Shown here one piece after another: positions 63,379 to 64,000 of a stretch of 64,000 bases of DNA. Below the pieces are notes generated by a model. It was not told where the DNA came from. It saw nothing but the letters and a program-made list of their open reading frames with translations, and did not search any database. Every line of letters begins with the position of its first letter. The stretch's first letter is position 1. The stretch comes from Rhizobium ruizarguesonis (GTDB lineage Bacteria > Pseudomonadota > Alphaproteobacteria > Rhizobiales > Rhizobiaceae): assembly GCF_012349115.1 (NCBI RefSeq), contig NZ_PQIG01000064.1:1-64000 (forward strand), written 5' to 3'. Both the position numbers and the translations under genes were made by a program.

Positions 63379-63408
63379 TCCGTACGGGGAAAGTCAATCT
63401 TCGGATCA
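63379..63408 (-). promoter_or_regulatory. candidate sigma-E-type promoter of the chrR-like gene
   Basis: On the minus strand TGATCC (63408-63403), an 18-base spacer and TACGGA (63384-63379). The -35 and spacing equal the recalled Rhodobacter sigma-E consensus. The -10 is 37 bases before GTG 63342. Confidence 0.55.
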
Positions 63409-63567
63409 CCCTTCACACGGCGGGATTGCGGGCCATGCGTCATTTCGGGGGAGGAAAGCAAATTTTATCGTGTCCGCCAGAGGCGTGGAATAGCATTTCT
63501 TGCCAACTCAGCCTTGTGAAGGGAAAAGACCATTCCTAAAGTAAGAGTTCGAATAGAGGCAGATTCC

Positions 63568-64000
63568 ATGACCTTCCACCCCTCCGTCCTCGAAGCCATC
63601 GGCAACACGCCCCTGATCAAACTCAAGGGCGCCTCAGAGATGACCGGCTGCACCATTCTCGGCAAGGCGGAGTTCCTGAACCCCGGCCAGTCGGTAAAGG
63701 ATCGCGCCGCGCTCTACATCATCCGCGACGCAGAGCGGAAGGGATTGCTTCGTCCGGGCGGCGTCATCGTCGAGGGTACGGCCGGCAATACCGGCATCGG
63801 GCTGACGCTGGTCGCCAAGGCGCTGGGTTATCGCACCGTCATCGTCATCCCGGAAACGCAGAGCCAGGAAAAGAAAGACGCGCTGAAGCTGCTCGGCGCC
63901 GAACTCGTCGAAGTGCCCGCCGTTCCCTACAAGAACCCGAACAACTACGTGAAGGTATCCGGGCGGCTGGCAGAGCAGTTGGCGAAGACCGAGCCGAACG
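63568..64000 (+). CDS. cysK: cysteine synthase (5' part)
   Basis: The first 144 codons of a PLP-dependent O-acetylserine sulfhydrylase, cut by the window edge. Motifs: [14 protein letters not shown], the PLP-Lys region [22 protein letters not shown] and [19 protein letters not shown]. It makes cysteine from O-acetylserine and sulfide. This form, with [12 protein letters not shown] and a YKNPNNYVK segment, looks like the second rhizobial CysK type. GAGG precedes ATG 63568. Divergent from the chrR-like gene. Confidence 0.93.
   Translation, partial: MTFHPSVLEAIGNTPLIKLKGASEMTGCTILGKAEFLNPGQSVKDRAALYIIRDAERKGLLRPGGVIVEGTAGNTGIGLTLVAKALGYRTVIVIPETQSQEKKDALKLLGAELVEVPAVPYKNPNNYVKVSGRLAEQLAKTEPN

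Noticed and set aside
1..64000. CRISPR arrays, transposases, phage genes, rRNA
   Set aside because: Looked for regular short repeats, DDE-type proteins, integrases and rRNA landmarks; none seen.

Overview
The window reads as chromosome of a fast-growing Rhizobiaceae bacterium, most like the Rhizobium leguminosarum/etli group. The evidence is the high-GC codon use, an exoR gene, a PopZ-valS pair, and two families of short palindromic intergenic repeats of the rhizobial type. It also fits that almost every protein resembles alphaproteobacterial forms. I see no insertion sequence, prophage or CRISPR array. Assignments are from motif recognition by eye; no database search was run.

Region by region. 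(1) 0-16.5 kb is housekeeping: a very large SPOR-domain envelope protein, argS, dgt, an IscA/ErpA-type iron-sulfur protein, xthA, exoR, a FadL-type porin, valS, popZ and an isoaspartyl methyltransferase-like protein. Most are on the minus strand and are bounded by clear hairpin terminators. (2) 16.4-25.5 kb is an accessory stretch: tRNA-Cys and tRNA-Asn, two KTSC-like proteins, several small membrane or exported proteins (three too short for routine gene calling), a large katE-type catalase, two low-affinity-iron-permease-like proteins and a PHB-depolymerase-like esterase. Several genes here carry a GGAAC-N16-(A/C)NTT element resembling the EcfG general-stress promoter. (3) 25.6-38.3 kb is catabolism and transport: adenine deaminase divergent from a complete polyamine-type ABC transporter, an M20 peptidase, a glycerate kinase, an epimerase-like protein, a lytic transglycosylase, a GST and a class-I glutamine amidotransferase-like hydrolase. 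(4) 38.4-45.5 kb looks like one organosulfur unit: a 1-Cys peroxiredoxin, a TRAP transporter (DctP plus fused DctQM), an SsuD-like monooxygenase and a signal-less SsuA-like protein. These diverge from an ArsR regulator and a GST, with a perfect 11-bp inverted repeat between the two sides.

(5) 45.6-54.7 kb is a complete assimilatory nitrate/nitrite system: nasT and nasS (ANTAR antiterminator and nitrate sensor), then an MFS nitrate transporter, nirB, nirD and nasA. Before the transporter lie a near-perfect sigma-54 promoter, a hairpin with an ANTAR-type hexaloop and a strong intrinsic terminator. Expression is therefore probably gated twice, by nitrogen status and by nitrate. (6) 54.7-56.5 kb holds a HAD phosphatase and two small proteins. 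(7) 56.6-63.4 kb holds a photolyase, an FAD amine-oxidase-like protein, a DUF1365 protein and a cyclopropane-synthase-like methyltransferase, facing an SDR and a ChrR-like protein. This gene set matches the singlet-oxygen (sigma-E/ChrR) regulon of Rhodobacter. Here ChrR has no adjacent sigma factor and has lost the N-terminal zinc cysteines, while sigma-E-like promoters precede chrR and the photolyase gene. The window ends inside a cysteine synthase gene.
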